Assembly (NCBI RefSeq): GCF_900142725.1
Contig: NZ_FRBW01000002.1
Coordinates: 62,001 to 126,000 of the forward strand
Reading direction: 5' to 3'
DNA length: 64,000 nucleotides
Source: Roseibium suaedae
GTDB taxonomy: Bacteria > Pseudomonadota > Alphaproteobacteria > Rhizobiales > Stappiaceae
A program made the position numbers and the translations under genes. Below, piece after piece: positions 54,872 through 63,629 of this stretch. Numbering within the stretch: the stretch's first letter is position 1; the number at the start of each line of letters is the position of its first letter. Below the pieces are notes generated by a model. It saw nothing but the letters and a program-made list of their open reading frames with translations, had not been told where the DNA came from and ran no database searches.

Positions 54872-56053
54872 TTAGCGCTTCAGCCAATCCCCCAGCTGCA
54901 CCAAGGCCTGCTGCATGTCCTCATTGGATCCGGCAAAGGAGAAGCGCGTATAGGACGCGCCGCGGGTGAGGTCGAAATCCGCCCCCGGCGTGGCCGCGAC
55001 CCCCGCCTCGGCCAGCATGGCCTTGGTGAAGGCAAGACTGTCCGCATCGAAGGCGCTCGTATCCGCATAGATGTAGAAAGCGCCATCCACCGGCAGCAGC
55101 TTGTCAAAGCCGAGCCCCGGCAGCCCTTCCAGCAGCAGCCTGCGGTTCTCCGCATAGCCCGCCTTGACCTTTTCCAGTTCGGCCGTGCCATCGAGTGCGG
55201 CAGCGGCGGCGATCTGGGAGACATCCGGCGGCGAAATGTAGAGTGACTGGGCAATCCGCTCGACCGGACGCACCAGCACCTCCGGCAGAACCATCCAGCC
55301 GATCCGCCAGCCGGTCATGCAATAGTATTTCGAGAAGCTGTTGATGATGATGGCCTGGCTGGACGTCGTCAGCGCCGTTTCCTGACGGCCTTCATAGACA
55401 AGCCCGTGATAAATCTCGTCCGAGATAAACCAGATGCCCTCGTCCTCGCAGTAGCGCACGAGATCCGCCAGAGCGTCCGGGGTCATCATCGTGCCGGTCG
55501 GATTGGCCGGGCTCGCAACGAGCACGCCCTTCACCGGCCCTTCCGCCTGCGCCTTGGCAATCAGATCCGGGGTCAGGCTCCAGCGGGTGTCCTCTCCCAC
55601 GTCCACTTCCACCGGCACCAGCCCGAGCGCTTTCAGGATGTTGCGGTAGGCGGGATAGCCAGGTGAGGTCAGGACGATCCGGTCACCCGGATCAAAGGCC
55701 GCGAGAAAGGCCAGGTTGAAGCCTGCCGAAGACCCGGTGGTCAGCATGATGCGGTCCGGATGGACCTCGACCCCATAAGCATCGAGATAATGGCGGGCCA
55801 GCCGCTGGCGCACATCCGCGCGGCCCTTGGCTTCCGTGTAGCCGAGGCGGCCATGATCGAGCGCGGCACGGGCGGCAGCAAGCGCCGTTGACGGCGCTGG
55901 CGCTGCCGGCTGGCCGACTTCCATATGAATGATCCGCCGGCCCTGTGCTTCGAGGGCAGCAGCCTGAGACAGGACATCCATTGCCAGGAACGGCGCAACG
56001 GCGCTGCGGCCTGAAGCTTGGAAGGCAGGTCTCTGGCGGTTTCGGTCAGACAT
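54872..56053 (-). CDS. Class I/II pyridoxal-phosphate aminotransferase
   Basis: A 393-residue cytoplasmic enzyme of the aspartate-aminotransferase fold I. The ATG at 56053 is preceded by GGGGGAATT; a longer frame upstream has no family features. Recognisable blocks are MEVGQPAAPAPSTAL, TTGSSAGFNLAFLAAFDPGD, ASPANPTGTMM (substrate and cofactor Asn), SDEIYHGLVYEG (cofactor Asp/Tyr) and the PLP lysine in NSFSKYYCMTGWRIGW. The C-terminal SYTRFSFAG supplies the carboxylate-binding Arg. Amino donor is not readable from sequence. It is divergent from the M48 gene. Confidence 0.92.
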   Translation of the reverse strand: MSDRNRQRPAFQASGRSAVAPFLAMDVLSQAAALEAQGRRIIHMEVGQPAAPAPSTALAAARAALDHGRLGYTEAKGRADVRQRLARHYLDAYGVEVHPDRIMLTTGSSAGFNLAFLAAFDPGDRIVLTSPGYPAYRNILKALGLVPVEVDVGEDTRWSLTPDLIAKAQAEGPVKGVLVASPANPTGTMMTPDALADLVRYCEDEGIWFISDEIYHGLVYEGRQETALTTSSQAIIINSFSKYYCMTGWRIGWMVLPEVLVRPVERIAQSLYISPPDVSQIAAAAALDGTAELEKVKAGYAENRRLLLEGLPGLGFDKLLPVDGAFYIYADTSAFDADSLAFTKAMLAEAGVAATPGADFDLTRGASYTRFSFAGSNEDMQQALVQLGDWLKR

Positions 56054-56221
56054 GAAGCAATTCCCCCGACGGCTTTCATCACGCGCTTGTGCGTTGTGCG
56101 GGGCTTCTACCATCTGCAACACCGGTTTGGTAAGCCACCTGTGCTTGACCGGCCAGTTCGAGGTTCTTAGGCTCTCGCAAAAGCAGGACCACAGACGCAT
56201 TACAACCACCGGGACGACGGG

Positions 56222-57688
56222 ATGACACGGCACCAAACAACGGGACAGCGGTTCGTGAGCGGATACGGCGCGAAACTGAAGGACATGCGCCTCGGATCAA
56301 GGTTTGCCGCGATGCTCAGCGCCTTGTCCGTTGCCCTGCCCTCGTTCATTGGCGCAACCGCTGCCCTTTCCCCGGAGACCGCATTTGCCCAGTCCGGCCG
56401 GAAGCTGCCGCTCGTGCGCGATGCCGAAGCCGAAGATCTGCTGCGCTCCTATGCCCAGCCCATCTTCAAGGTGGCCGGTCTTGGCAACACCCAGATCGAT
56501 ATCATTCTGGTGAATGACAAGGCCTTCAACGCCTTCGTCCCCGATTCGCACCGCATGTTCATCAATCTGGGCGTAATTCTTGAGGCGGAAACGCCCGGTG
56601 AAATCATCGGCGTGATTGCCCATGAAAGCGGGCACATCGCAGGCCGGCACCTGGTACGTTTGCGCGAGGCAGCAGCCAATGCGCAGATCATTGCGGTGAT
56701 CGGCATGATCCTGGGCGCGGGCGCAGCCGTTGCCGGCGGCGCTTCAGGGAATTCCAGCGCCATCAGCGGCGGTGCAGCCGCAGCGCTCAGTTCAGGCAAC
56801 GTCGGCCAGAGGTCCATGCTCGCCTATCAGCGCGGCGAGGAAGCTGCCGCAGACCGTGCCGCGCTCAAGTATCTTGAAGCGACCCACCAGAGCGGCAAAG
56901 GCATGCTGAAGACTTTCGAGCGCTTTGCCGAGCAGCAGGTCTTTTCCGCCCGCTTTGTCGACCCTTACGCCCAGAGCCACCCGATGGCCAATGAGCGCTA
57001 CCGCTCGCTGGCAACGGATGTGATGAAGAGCAAATACTACGACACGCCAGCCCCCGCGGCTCTGCAGCACCGCCATGACATGGTCCGCGCCAAGATCCTG
57101 GCCTTCTCCAGCCATCCCAATGAAGTGCTGCGCCGTTATCCCCGTTCAGACAAGAGCCTTCCGGCCCAGTATGCCCGGGCCATTGCCTCGATGAAGCGGG
57201 ATGGCCGGGCTGCCATCAAGGAAATCGACGCCCTGATCCGTCAGGAACCGTCCAATCCCTATTTTCAGGAACTGAAGGGGCAGGCCCTTTTGGAAAGCGG
57301 CAACCCGAAGGCCGCCATCGAGCCGTTCCGCCGGGCTCTGGCCCTGAAGCCGGGCGAAGGCCAGTTCCAGATCTGGCTTGGCTACGCGATGGTCTCGTCC
57401 AACGACAAGTCGCTTCTGCCGGAAGCGGAAACCATTTTGAAGCAAGGCATTCGCACAGACCCGAATTCCGGCATCGCCTATAGCCAGCTTGCCATTGCCC
57501 ATGCCCGTCAGGGCGAAACCGCCGAGGCCGATCTGGCAACGGCAAAAGGCATGATGATGGCGGGGGATGTGGATGCGGCCCGCCGCTATGCGGCGCGCGC
57601 TCAAAAGAATTTGAAGCGCGGAACTCCAGCATGGCTTCAAGCTGACGATATTGTATCCTACAAACCACCGAAGCTGAACGGCCGCTGA
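56222..57688 (+). CDS. M48 family metalloprotease with TPR domain (BepA/YfgC-like)
   Basis: A 488-residue exported protease. A signal region lies around 22-57, ending AFAQSG. The zinc site is HESGH (residues 134-138) in VIAHESGHIAGRH, and the third ligand Glu lies in GEEAAADRAAL. The C-terminal part (about 310-480) is a TPR-like repeat array (PYFQELKGQALLESGNPKAA, then FQIWLGYAMV). E. coli BepA, of this architecture, cares for outer-membrane protein assembly in the periplasm, and the same role is likely. The next gene, a DsbA-like oxidoreductase, follows by 56 bases and probably shares the transcript. A shorter start at 56285 is possible. Confidence 0.91.
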   Translation: MTRHQTTGQRFVSGYGAKLKDMRLGSRFAAMLSALSVALPSFIGATAALSPETAFAQSGRKLPLVRDAEAEDLLRSYAQPIFKVAGLGNTQIDIILVNDKAFNAFVPDSHRMFINLGVILEAETPGEIIGVIAHESGHIAGRHLVRLREAAANAQIIAVIGMILGAGAAVAGGASGNSSAISGGAAAALSSGNVGQRSMLAYQRGEEAAADRAALKYLEATHQSGKGMLKTFERFAEQQVFSARFVDPYAQSHPMANERYRSLATDVMKSKYYDTPAPAALQHRHDMVRAKILAFSSHPNEVLRRYPRSDKSLPAQYARAIASMKRDGRAAIKEIDALIRQEPSNPYFQELKGQALLESGNPKAAIEPFRRALALKPGEGQFQIWLGYAMVSSNDKSLLPEAETILKQGIRTDPNSGIAYSQLAIAHARQGETAEADLATAKGMMMAGDVDAARRYAARAQKNLKRGTPAWLQADDIVSYKPPKLNGR

Positions 57689-57744
57689 TTTTTCAAAGGC
57701 GTTCACCAGGGCCGCGCCTTCCCGCGGCAAGAAGGAGTTTCTGC

Positions 57745-58548
57745 ATGCCCCGTCTGTTCGGGTTGTCCTCGCCGGTGCGTCTTGCCCGCACCGCAGCCGC
57801 CGGTCTCATCGGCACTTTTTCCGCAGCCACCGCTGCTGTCCTGATCGCCTCTGCGCCTGTTCAGGCTGCTGAGCTGGACAAGGCCGCCGTCGAAACCATC
57901 GTGCGCGAATATCTGCTGCAGAACCCGGAAGTCATCCGGGATGCCCTGGTCGAGCTTGACCGCCGCGACAAGGAAGCCGAACAGAACGCCCGTCTCAAGG
58001 CCGTTTCCGACAGCTCCGACGTGCTGTTCAATTCCACCCGCCAGGTGGTTCTGGGCAATCCGGAAGGCAAGGTCACCCTGGTCGAGTTCTTTGATTACAA
58101 TTGCGGCTACTGCAAGCGTGCCCATGGCGACATGACCAAGCTGATCCAGGAAAACCCGGACCTTCGCGTCGTGCTGAAGGAGTTCCCGGTTCTGGGACAG
58201 GGCTCGGTGGAAGCTGCCCAGGTGGCGGTTGCCGTCAATGCCGTCGCGCCCGATAAATACGAAGCCTTCCATGAAGCCCTGCTGATGCAGCGCGGCCAGG
58301 CGAATCGTGAAACCGCTCTGAAGGCCGCCACGGATCTGGGCATTGCCGAGACCGACATCACCAAGGCAGGCAATGCCGAACTTGCTGCCGAGACCATCGA
58401 GGAAGTCTATTCCCTCGCCAACCGCCTCGGCCTCACCGGCACCCCTTCCTATGTGATCGGCACCGACGTGGTGATGGGCGCTGTCGGCTATGACGAGCTG
58501 AGCACCAAGCTGGAAGCCATGGGGGTTTGCGGCCAGACGAGCTGCTGA
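57745..58548 (+). CDS. DsbA family thiol oxidoreductase (ScsC/Com1-like)
   Basis: A 267-residue periplasmic protein with a long signal region ending near residue 41 (SAPVQAAELD). An N-terminal helical segment (about 45-90, DKAAVETIVREYLLQNPEVI) is the kind that makes ScsC-type proteins trimerise, and it is followed by a thioredoxin fold with active site Cys120-Gly-Tyr-Cys123 and the cis-Pro loop TGTPSYVIG. Two extra Cys occur at the C-terminus (CGQTSC). It may be a disulfide isomerase or oxidase. It follows the M48-TPR gene and has its own terminator. Confidence 0.9.
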   Translation: MPRLFGLSSPVRLARTAAAGLIGTFSAATAAVLIASAPVQAAELDKAAVETIVREYLLQNPEVIRDALVELDRRDKEAEQNARLKAVSDSSDVLFNSTRQVVLGNPEGKVTLVEFFDYNCGYCKRAHGDMTKLIQENPDLRVVLKEFPVLGQGSVEAAQVAVAVNAVAPDKYEAFHEALLMQRGQANRETALKAATDLGIAETDITKAGNAELAAETIEEVYSLANRLGLTGTPSYVIGTDVVMGAVGYDELSTKLEAMGVCGQTSC

Positions 58549-58588
58549 TCCAGGCAAGACATTCCGTTCCAGACGGACACGAAGCAAG

Positions 58589-58624
58589 AAGGGAAAGCTG
58601 GAGGAAACCGGCTTTCCCTTTTTT
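58589..58624 (+). terminator. Intrinsic terminator after the DsbA-like gene
   Basis: AAGGGAAAGCTGG pairs with CCGGCTTTCCCTT (one U-G pair) around AGGAAA, followed by TTTT. It lies 41 bases after the stop. Confidence 0.88.
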
Positions 58625-58999
58625 GCATCCAGCCCCTTGCCCGCAAGGCTGCCCCTGTCCTGCCGATGCGGAAGTTGCGGCAAAACAGGCCAAGGAGAAG
58701 GAGTTTTGGACCGGAACTTGCGGGATAAGCCGGGAGGCTTCCCGCAAACAGGGCTTTTCCTCGCCCCATTCAATGCCTATAAGGTGGCTGACCCGGCGCT
58801 GGGGACATCGGCGCCGGACCCTAGAGATTGACAGTTGCCCACAGCGCCAGATCAGGCCTGCGGGCAGCCTATCTGTCGTGAGACCCGACGCCGGTCCGCG
58901 CCCTGGTCAAGCCACCGGGCACGGAAGCGCCACAAGCCCGCCCCGTTACCGGTCAGGCTTGGCCCGGCACTCGTGGCCAAAAGACGAAAGCCGAGTGTA
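58625..58999. other. Intergenic region before accB
   Basis: 375 bases with no gene I can support. In many rhizobia a type II dehydroquinase gene (aroQ) lies directly before accB, but neither its length (about 450 bases) nor any of its motifs is present here. The region should contain the accB promoter. A block of short stems occurs around 58860-58980. Confidence 0.5.
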
Positions 59000-59470
59000 A
59001 TGTCGAAAGAAAACAAGAAATTTGACACGGACCTGATCCGCGACCTCGCCATCCTGCTGGATGAGACGAACCTCAGCGAAATCGAAGTCGAGCAAGCTGA
59101 TGTGCGGATCCGGGTTGCCCGTCAGGTTCAGCCGGTGACCGTCGCAGCGCCCGTTGCAGCTCCGGCTCCGGTCGCAGCTCCCGTTGCAGCCGCAGCAGCT
59201 CCCGCCAGCGCCCCTGCCGCAGCTTCCGGTCCGCATCCTGGTTCCGTCACTTCCCCGATGGTGGGCACCGCCTATCTCTCCCCGGAACCGGGCGCACGCG
59301 CCTACATCCAGGTTGGTGACAAGGTGAGCGAAGGTCAGACGATCCTGATCATCGAAGCCATGAAGACCATGAACCACATCCCGGCCACCAAGTCCGGCAC
59401 CGTGAAGGAAATTCTCGTGTCTGATGCGCAGCCGGTCGAATTCGGCGAACCGCTCATCATCGTTGAGTAA
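59000..59470 (+). CDS. accB: Biotin carboxyl carrier protein of acetyl-CoA carboxylase
   Basis: A 156-residue carrier. The N-terminal dimerisation region ([20 protein letters not shown]) is followed by an Ala/Pro-rich hinge (about 48-78) and the biotinyl domain. Biotin is attached to Lys122 in [11 protein letters not shown]; the common AMKM motif reads AMKT here, as in other alphaproteobacteria. It carries carboxybiotin between biotin carboxylase and carboxyltransferase to start fatty-acid synthesis. accC follows 13 bases after its stop. Confidence 0.96.
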   Translation: MSKENKKFDTDLIRDLAILLDETNLSEIEVEQADVRIRVARQVQPVTVAAPVAAPAPVAAPVAAAAAPASAPAAASGPHPGSVTSPMVGTAYLSPEPGARAYIQVGDKVSEGQTILIIEAMKTMNHIPATKSGTVKEILVSDAQPVEFGEPLIIVE

Positions 59471-59483
59471 GGGGCGCCCCGGC

Positions 59484-60824
59484 ATGTTCTCCAAGATCCT
59501 CATTGCCAACCGTGGTGAGATTGCCCTCCGCATCCTGCGCGCTTGCAAGGAGCTGGGCATTTCGACGGTGGCGGTCCATTCGACAGCGGATGCGAACGCC
59601 ATGCACGTGCGCCTGGCAGACGAAAGCGTCTGCATCGGCCCGCCCGCTGCCCGCGACAGCTACCTGAACATTCCCCAGCTTCTGGCCGCCTGTGAAATCA
59701 CCGGAGCGGACGCTGTCCACCCGGGATACGGTTTCCTGTCGGAGAACGCCAAGTTCGCCGAGATCCTGGAAGCTCACAACATCGTCTTCATCGGCCCGAC
59801 CTCCGAGCATATCCGGATCATGGGTGACAAGATCCAGGCCAAGCAGACGGCCAAGGATCTCGGCATTCCGGTCGTTCCGGGCTCCGATGGTGCGGTGACC
59901 CCGCAGGACGACGCCCATGCGATCGCCCGCGAGATCGGTTATCCGGTTCTCGTCAAGGCAGCAGCCGGCGGCGGCGGACGCGGCATGAAGGTCGCCAAGA
60001 CCGAAGCCGATCTGGACAACGCCCTGTCGACCGCCCGTTCGGAAGCCAAGGCCGCCTTTGGCGACGATGCGCTCTACATGGAGAAGTATCTCGGCCAGCC
60101 GCGCCACATCGAGATCCAGGTTCTGGGCGATGGCAAGGGCAATGCGGTTCACCTCGGTGAACGTGACTGCTCCCTGCAGCGCCGCCACCAGAAAGTTCTG
60201 GAAGAAGCCCCCTCGCCCTGCCTGAACAAGGAACAGCGCGAGAAGATCGGCGAGATCGTGGCCAGTGCCATGCGCAAGCTGAAGTACCGGGGCGTCGGCA
60301 CGATCGAGTTCCTCTATGAGAACGGCGAGTTCTATTTCATCGAAATGAACACCCGTCTGCAGGTGGAACATCCGGTAACGGAAATGATCACCGGCATCGA
60401 TCTGGTCAACGAGCAGATCCGTATCGCAGCCGGCGGCACGCTGGACATGACCCAGGAAGACATCACCTTCGAAGGTCACGCCATCGAGTGCCGTATCAAT
60501 GCCGAAGACCCGCGCACTTTCGCGCCGTCTCCCGGCACGATCACCTACTACCACCCGCCGGGAGGTCTTGGTGTGCGCGTCGACAGCGGTGTCTATCAGG
60601 GCTACAAGATCCCGCCCTATTACGACAGCCTCATCGGCAAGCTGATCGTGCATGGCCGCAACCGCGTGGAATGCATGATGCGCCTGCGCCGCTGCCTGGA
60701 CGAGTTCGTCGTGGACGAGATCAAGACCACCATCCCGCTGTTCCGGGATCTGGTGGACAACCAGGATATTGCCAACGGCCAGTACGATATTCATTGGCTG
60801 GAAAAGTATCTGGAAGCAAAATAG
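59484..60824 (+). CDS. accC: Acetyl-CoA carboxylase, biotin carboxylase subunit
   Basis: A 446-residue ATP-grasp enzyme that carboxylates the biotin on AccB. It begins [18 protein letters not shown]. The glycine-rich ATP loop is [16 protein letters not shown], the bicarbonate/biotin region shows [13 protein letters not shown], and the C-terminal block includes [17 protein letters not shown], where Glu and Asn bind Mg and the Arg acts in catalysis. Start chosen at ATG 59484, in the canonical position. It is co-transcribed with accB, and aat follows 52 bases later on the same strand. Confidence 0.97.
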   Translation: MFSKILIANRGEIALRILRACKELGISTVAVHSTADANAMHVRLADESVCIGPPAARDSYLNIPQLLAACEITGADAVHPGYGFLSENAKFAEILEAHNIVFIGPTSEHIRIMGDKIQAKQTAKDLGIPVVPGSDGAVTPQDDAHAIAREIGYPVLVKAAAGGGGRGMKVAKTEADLDNALSTARSEAKAAFGDDALYMEKYLGQPRHIEIQVLGDGKGNAVHLGERDCSLQRRHQKVLEEAPSPCLNKEQREKIGEIVASAMRKLKYRGVGTIEFLYENGEFYFIEMNTRLQVEHPVTEMITGIDLVNEQIRIAAGGTLDMTQEDITFEGHAIECRINAEDPRTFAPSPGTITYYHPPGGLGVRVDSGVYQGYKIPPYYDSLIGKLIVHGRNRVECMMRLRRCLDEFVVDEIKTTIPLFRDLVDNQDIANGQYDIHWLEKYLEAK

Positions 60825-60876
60825 GACCGACCGGAAGAGTCAGTCCTGAAAAGTGACCGGATGAATGGCCTGAAGA

Positions 60877-61572
60877 ATGGCAAGTCATAACGACGACATC
60901 ATTCTCGAAATCACGCCGCAGGTGTTGCTCAAAGCATATGCCTGCGGCCTGTTCCCCATGGCGGAATCCGCCGAAGATGCGACCCTGTTCTGGATCGAGC
61001 CGGAACTGCGCGGCATCCTTCCCCTCGATCATTTCCATCTGCCGAAGCGTCTGAAGCGCACCTTGCGTGCGGACAAGTTCGAAATCCGCATCAACACGGA
61101 CTTCGAAGGCGTGATCAATGGCTGTGCCGGAAGTGGGCCGGATCGGCCCCAGACCTGGATCAATGACGAGATCCGGCGCCTTTATGGAGCCCTGTTCGAA
61201 CAGGGCTATTGCCACACGGTGGAAGCCTGGCACGAGGGCAAGCTCGCAGGCGGTCTTTACGGCATCAGTCTCAACGGTGTGTTCTTCGGCGAGAGCATGT
61301 TCACGCGCGTCACGGACGCATCCAAGATCTGCCTGACCCATCTTGTCGCCCGGCTGATCGCCGGCGGCTACAAGCTGCTCGACACCCAGTTCCTCACCGA
61401 ACATCTTGCCCGCTTCGGCACCATCGAAATCAGCCGGGACATCTATTCCGACCTGCTGGATGATGCGCTGCAGGAGGAAGGCGATTTCTTCGCCCTTCCC
61501 CCGCAGCTCACGGGTGATGAGGTGATTGCGGTTCTGGACAGATCCACATCCTCCCCCTCGGCGGCGGACTGA
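60877..61572 (+). CDS. aat: Leucyl/phenylalanyl-tRNA--protein transferase
   Basis: A 231-residue enzyme that adds Leu or Phe to the N-terminus of proteins bearing basic residues, marking them for the N-degron pathway (ClpAPS). Conserved blocks are [83 protein letters not shown] and the [15 protein letters not shown] segment. The accC-aat order is common in alphaproteobacteria. It converges with the next gene with an 11-base gap. Confidence 0.95.
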   Translation: MASHNDDIILEITPQVLLKAYACGLFPMAESAEDATLFWIEPELRGILPLDHFHLPKRLKRTLRADKFEIRINTDFEGVINGCAGSGPDRPQTWINDEIRRLYGALFEQGYCHTVEAWHEGKLAGGLYGISLNGVFFGESMFTRVTDASKICLTHLVARLIAGGYKLLDTQFLTEHLARFGTIEISRDIYSDLLDDALQEEGDFFALPPQLTGDEVIAVLDRSTSSPSAAD

Positions 61573-61583
61573 AGTCCCCAGCT

Positions 61584-62846
61584 TCAAACGAAGCCGACAA
61601 TCGCCTGGGCGAGATCTTCGGCACTTGCGACATTCAGAAACGGCGTGCTGGTCGGGATCGAGATCTCGAACTTCGGCTGCTCGCCATTGCCGTAGATCAG
61701 GCCGACAACCGTTCCAACCGTGAATTCCTGCCGCTCTGGAAATCCACGCACGACATATCCGCCGATTGGGACCGTCACCTTCATCGTGTTCTTCAGTCCC
61801 TCGGCAATGCTGCGCTGTTTCTGCCGGGAAATCTGCTCGCCGGAACTGTAGCTGTAGACACCGCTCAGATCGACGCCCGCAATCGTGATGCCCGGGATCT
61901 TGAAACTGTGCATCGATGACTTCTGGTAGATCGTCACACTGCCGACCGTATCGGTGACCGAGCGCTCCATTGTCAGTTCCATCGTGCTGGTCAGAGGATT
62001 GGCAATGAACGGCATCTGGAAGGTGAGCGCATAGAGGCCATTGAACAGATTGTCGATCTGAGACGTGCTGGGCACTGCTGTCAGCAGCGATAGATTGTTG
62101 ATGTAGGTGCGGCTTTTGCCTTCGAACTGATTATAGGCAATGTTGACGATCGAGCGGCGCACCTGGTTCCCACCACCGCCAACGATCATCTTCAGCCCGT
62201 CGTCATTGACCTGCGGCCAGATCTGATAGGTCTGGTTCCGGGTGTTATAGTCGGCAACCCGCCGGTCAATTGCCTGAAGCAGGGTTGGCTGGTTGGGAGG
62301 GGGAGGATTCACCTGCCCCTGCCTTGCCTGATCGAACAGGCTGCCGGGAGCGGCAAAGAGCTGGTCGATTTCCGCAGCCCCCTGAATAACGGGAATGTAG
62401 CTGATCACGAAGGCCACAAGCCTGCGCCCATAGCGCTGTGCATCATCCGAAGAAAGGCTCTTGGTCTGGCAATAGTATGACGTGATCTTGGTGATCTCGG
62501 ACACGGCGGTGAAGTCGAAGATCGACTGCTGGGCCAGATCCGAGCCGCTCAGGTCACAACCGGCCGAAATACAGGCCTGATTGGCAGTGCAGGCTTGGAG
62601 CCGCCGCAGAGGATACTGCCCTGCCGGGTCCGGGGTCGCCTTGAAGGCAAAGCCCAGAACCGTGAAATCGAGCGGATAGGAATCCTCGGCCAGATGTTTC
62701 CGGCACGCAGGAGATTTCAGAAAGGGATAGGGCTCAGGATCGCCCAGATTTCCGGAGTCCTCGAGCCGCGCCGTCAGATTGTCATGCAACGACGTGCTGA
62801 CAGCCTGAAAGTTCGGGCTCAGTCCAGTTGTGAAGGTCACGCGCAT
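61584..62846 (-). CDS. Hypothetical protein; late region reminiscent of aerolysin/ETX-MTX2-type pore-forming proteins
   Basis: A 420-residue protein I do not recognise as a known housekeeping gene. AAGGA seven bases upstream and an in-frame stop just before fix the start at 62846, so there is no signal peptide. The first half has five Cys (48, 86, 92, 97, 126), suggesting disulfides or metal binding. Residues about 285-400 are rich in alternating Ser/Thr and hydrophobic residues: TMELTMERSVTDTVGSVTIY, a GITIAGVDLSGVYSYSSGEQ segment, a Lys/Gln/Ser stretch, NTMKVTVPIGGYVVRG and TVGTVVGLIYGNG. Such paired strands with a central gly/ser hairpin and a 'VTVP' strand resemble the insertion region of aerolysin-like toxins. 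No sequence match was run. Function is unknown. Confidence 0.6.
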   Translation of the reverse strand: MRVTFTTGLSPNFQAVSTSLHDNLTARLEDSGNLGDPEPYPFLKSPACRKHLAEDSYPLDFTVLGFAFKATPDPAGQYPLRRLQACTANQACISAGCDLSGSDLAQQSIFDFTAVSEITKITSYYCQTKSLSSDDAQRYGRRLVAFVISYIPVIQGAAEIDQLFAAPGSLFDQARQGQVNPPPPNQPTLLQAIDRRVADYNTRNQTYQIWPQVNDDGLKMIVGGGGNQVRRSIVNIAYNQFEGKSRTYINNLSLLTAVPSTSQIDNLFNGLYALTFQMPFIANPLTSTMELTMERSVTDTVGSVTIYQKSSMHSFKIPGITIAGVDLSGVYSYSSGEQISRQKQRSIAEGLKNTMKVTVPIGGYVVRGFPERQEFTVGTVVGLIYGNGEQPKFEISIPTSTPFLNVASAEDLAQAIVGFV

Positions 62847-62935
62847 CCCATTGTCCTTTCGCTATTCGGGCCGCCCACGAATGGGACGCCCGCGAAAGAA
62901 CGATGTGACACTGCAGCCGTGCAAATGTGCAGACA

Positions 62936-62958
62936 GGCAGGCAGTTCCCCTGCCTGCC
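62936..62958. other. Palindromic hairpin between the hypothetical gene and the DUF2155 gene
   Basis: GGCAGGCAG and CTGCCTGCC form a perfect 9-bp stem with a five-base loop. There is no T-run, so it may be a weak terminator for the DUF2155 gene or an mRNA hairpin. Confidence 0.45.
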
Positions 62959-62964
62959 GGAAGA

Positions 62965-63522
62965 TCAAGGTTTGGCGGAAGGCACCTTGATGCCGCCCTG
63001 GCTGCCGTCATCGGGACCAGCAAGCGGATCCTGGTCGGCTGGGGTTTCCTGCGTGACCGGAGGGCCGTCGTAATTGGCGGGGGGCGGAACCGCGGAGGAC
63101 GTCTTGCAGTCCGTCAGCCACACGTCATAGACCGGGTGCTCGACACCGGAAAGGCCGGGGCTTGCCGCATACATCCAGCCGGAGAAGATCCGGCGGACCT
63201 CGTTGTTGAGCGTGATTTCATCGACCTGAACGAAGCCGGTCGTCAGCGGATTTTCCGTCGCCGGGCGCGTGTGGCAGACCTTGGGGGTCACCTGCAGCGC
63301 GCCGAACTGGACGGTCTCGCCAATATAGACGTCAAACGAAATTATCCGGCCGGTGATCTTGTCCAGACCGGAGAAAACCGCGACAGGATTCTCGATGATC
63401 TCGTCGGCCATTGCGGCGCTTGCCGGATATCCGAAAGCCGCAGAAAGCCCGAGAAGGCCTGCGGCCATCGTCCGGGTCTTGAGAAAAGGCCGCATTATCT
63501 TGCTCATCTCGTGAAGGCGCAT
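62965..63522 (-). CDS. DUF2155 domain-containing exported protein
   Basis: A 185-residue secreted protein. After a signal segment (about 10-39, ending ASAAMADE) the DUF2155 core contains VFSGLDKITGRIISFDV, FGALQVTPKVCHTRPATEN, FSGWMYAASPGLSGVEHPV and YDVWLTDC. Two Cys in the core probably form a disulfide. The tail is Pro-rich and disordered. The family is confined to alphaproteobacteria, and has no known function. It follows valS on the same strand. The start may be at 63522 or one of the next in-frame ATGs. Confidence 0.88.
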   Translation of the reverse strand: MRLHEMSKIMRPFLKTRTMAAGLLGLSAAFGYPASAAMADEIIENPVAVFSGLDKITGRIISFDVYIGETVQFGALQVTPKVCHTRPATENPLTTGFVQVDEITLNNEVRRIFSGWMYAASPGLSGVEHPVYDVWLTDCKTSSAVPPPANYDGPPVTQETPADQDPLAGPDDGSQGGIKVPSAKP

Positions 63523-63574
63523 CGAATCACAATCTGCCGGTTTGTCACCATTTCAAGGGCGGTAGCATCGGAAT

Positions 63575-63609
63575 AAGGCCCGGAAAAGACAAGAGCTCCG
63601 CCGGGCCTT
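63575..63609 (-). terminator. Possible terminator downstream of valS
   Basis: AAGGCCCGG and CCGGGCCTT form a 9-bp stem with a 17-base loop, 20 bases after the valS stop. There is no clear T-run on the minus strand, so it may be only a partial terminator. Confidence 0.45.
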
Positions 63610-63629
63610 CATTCCATGTCACCAAAAGA

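Noticed and set aside
58527..59000. A possible aroQ remnant before accB
   Set aside because: The frames there translate to low-complexity Pro/Arg/Ser-rich peptides with none of the dehydroquinase motifs.
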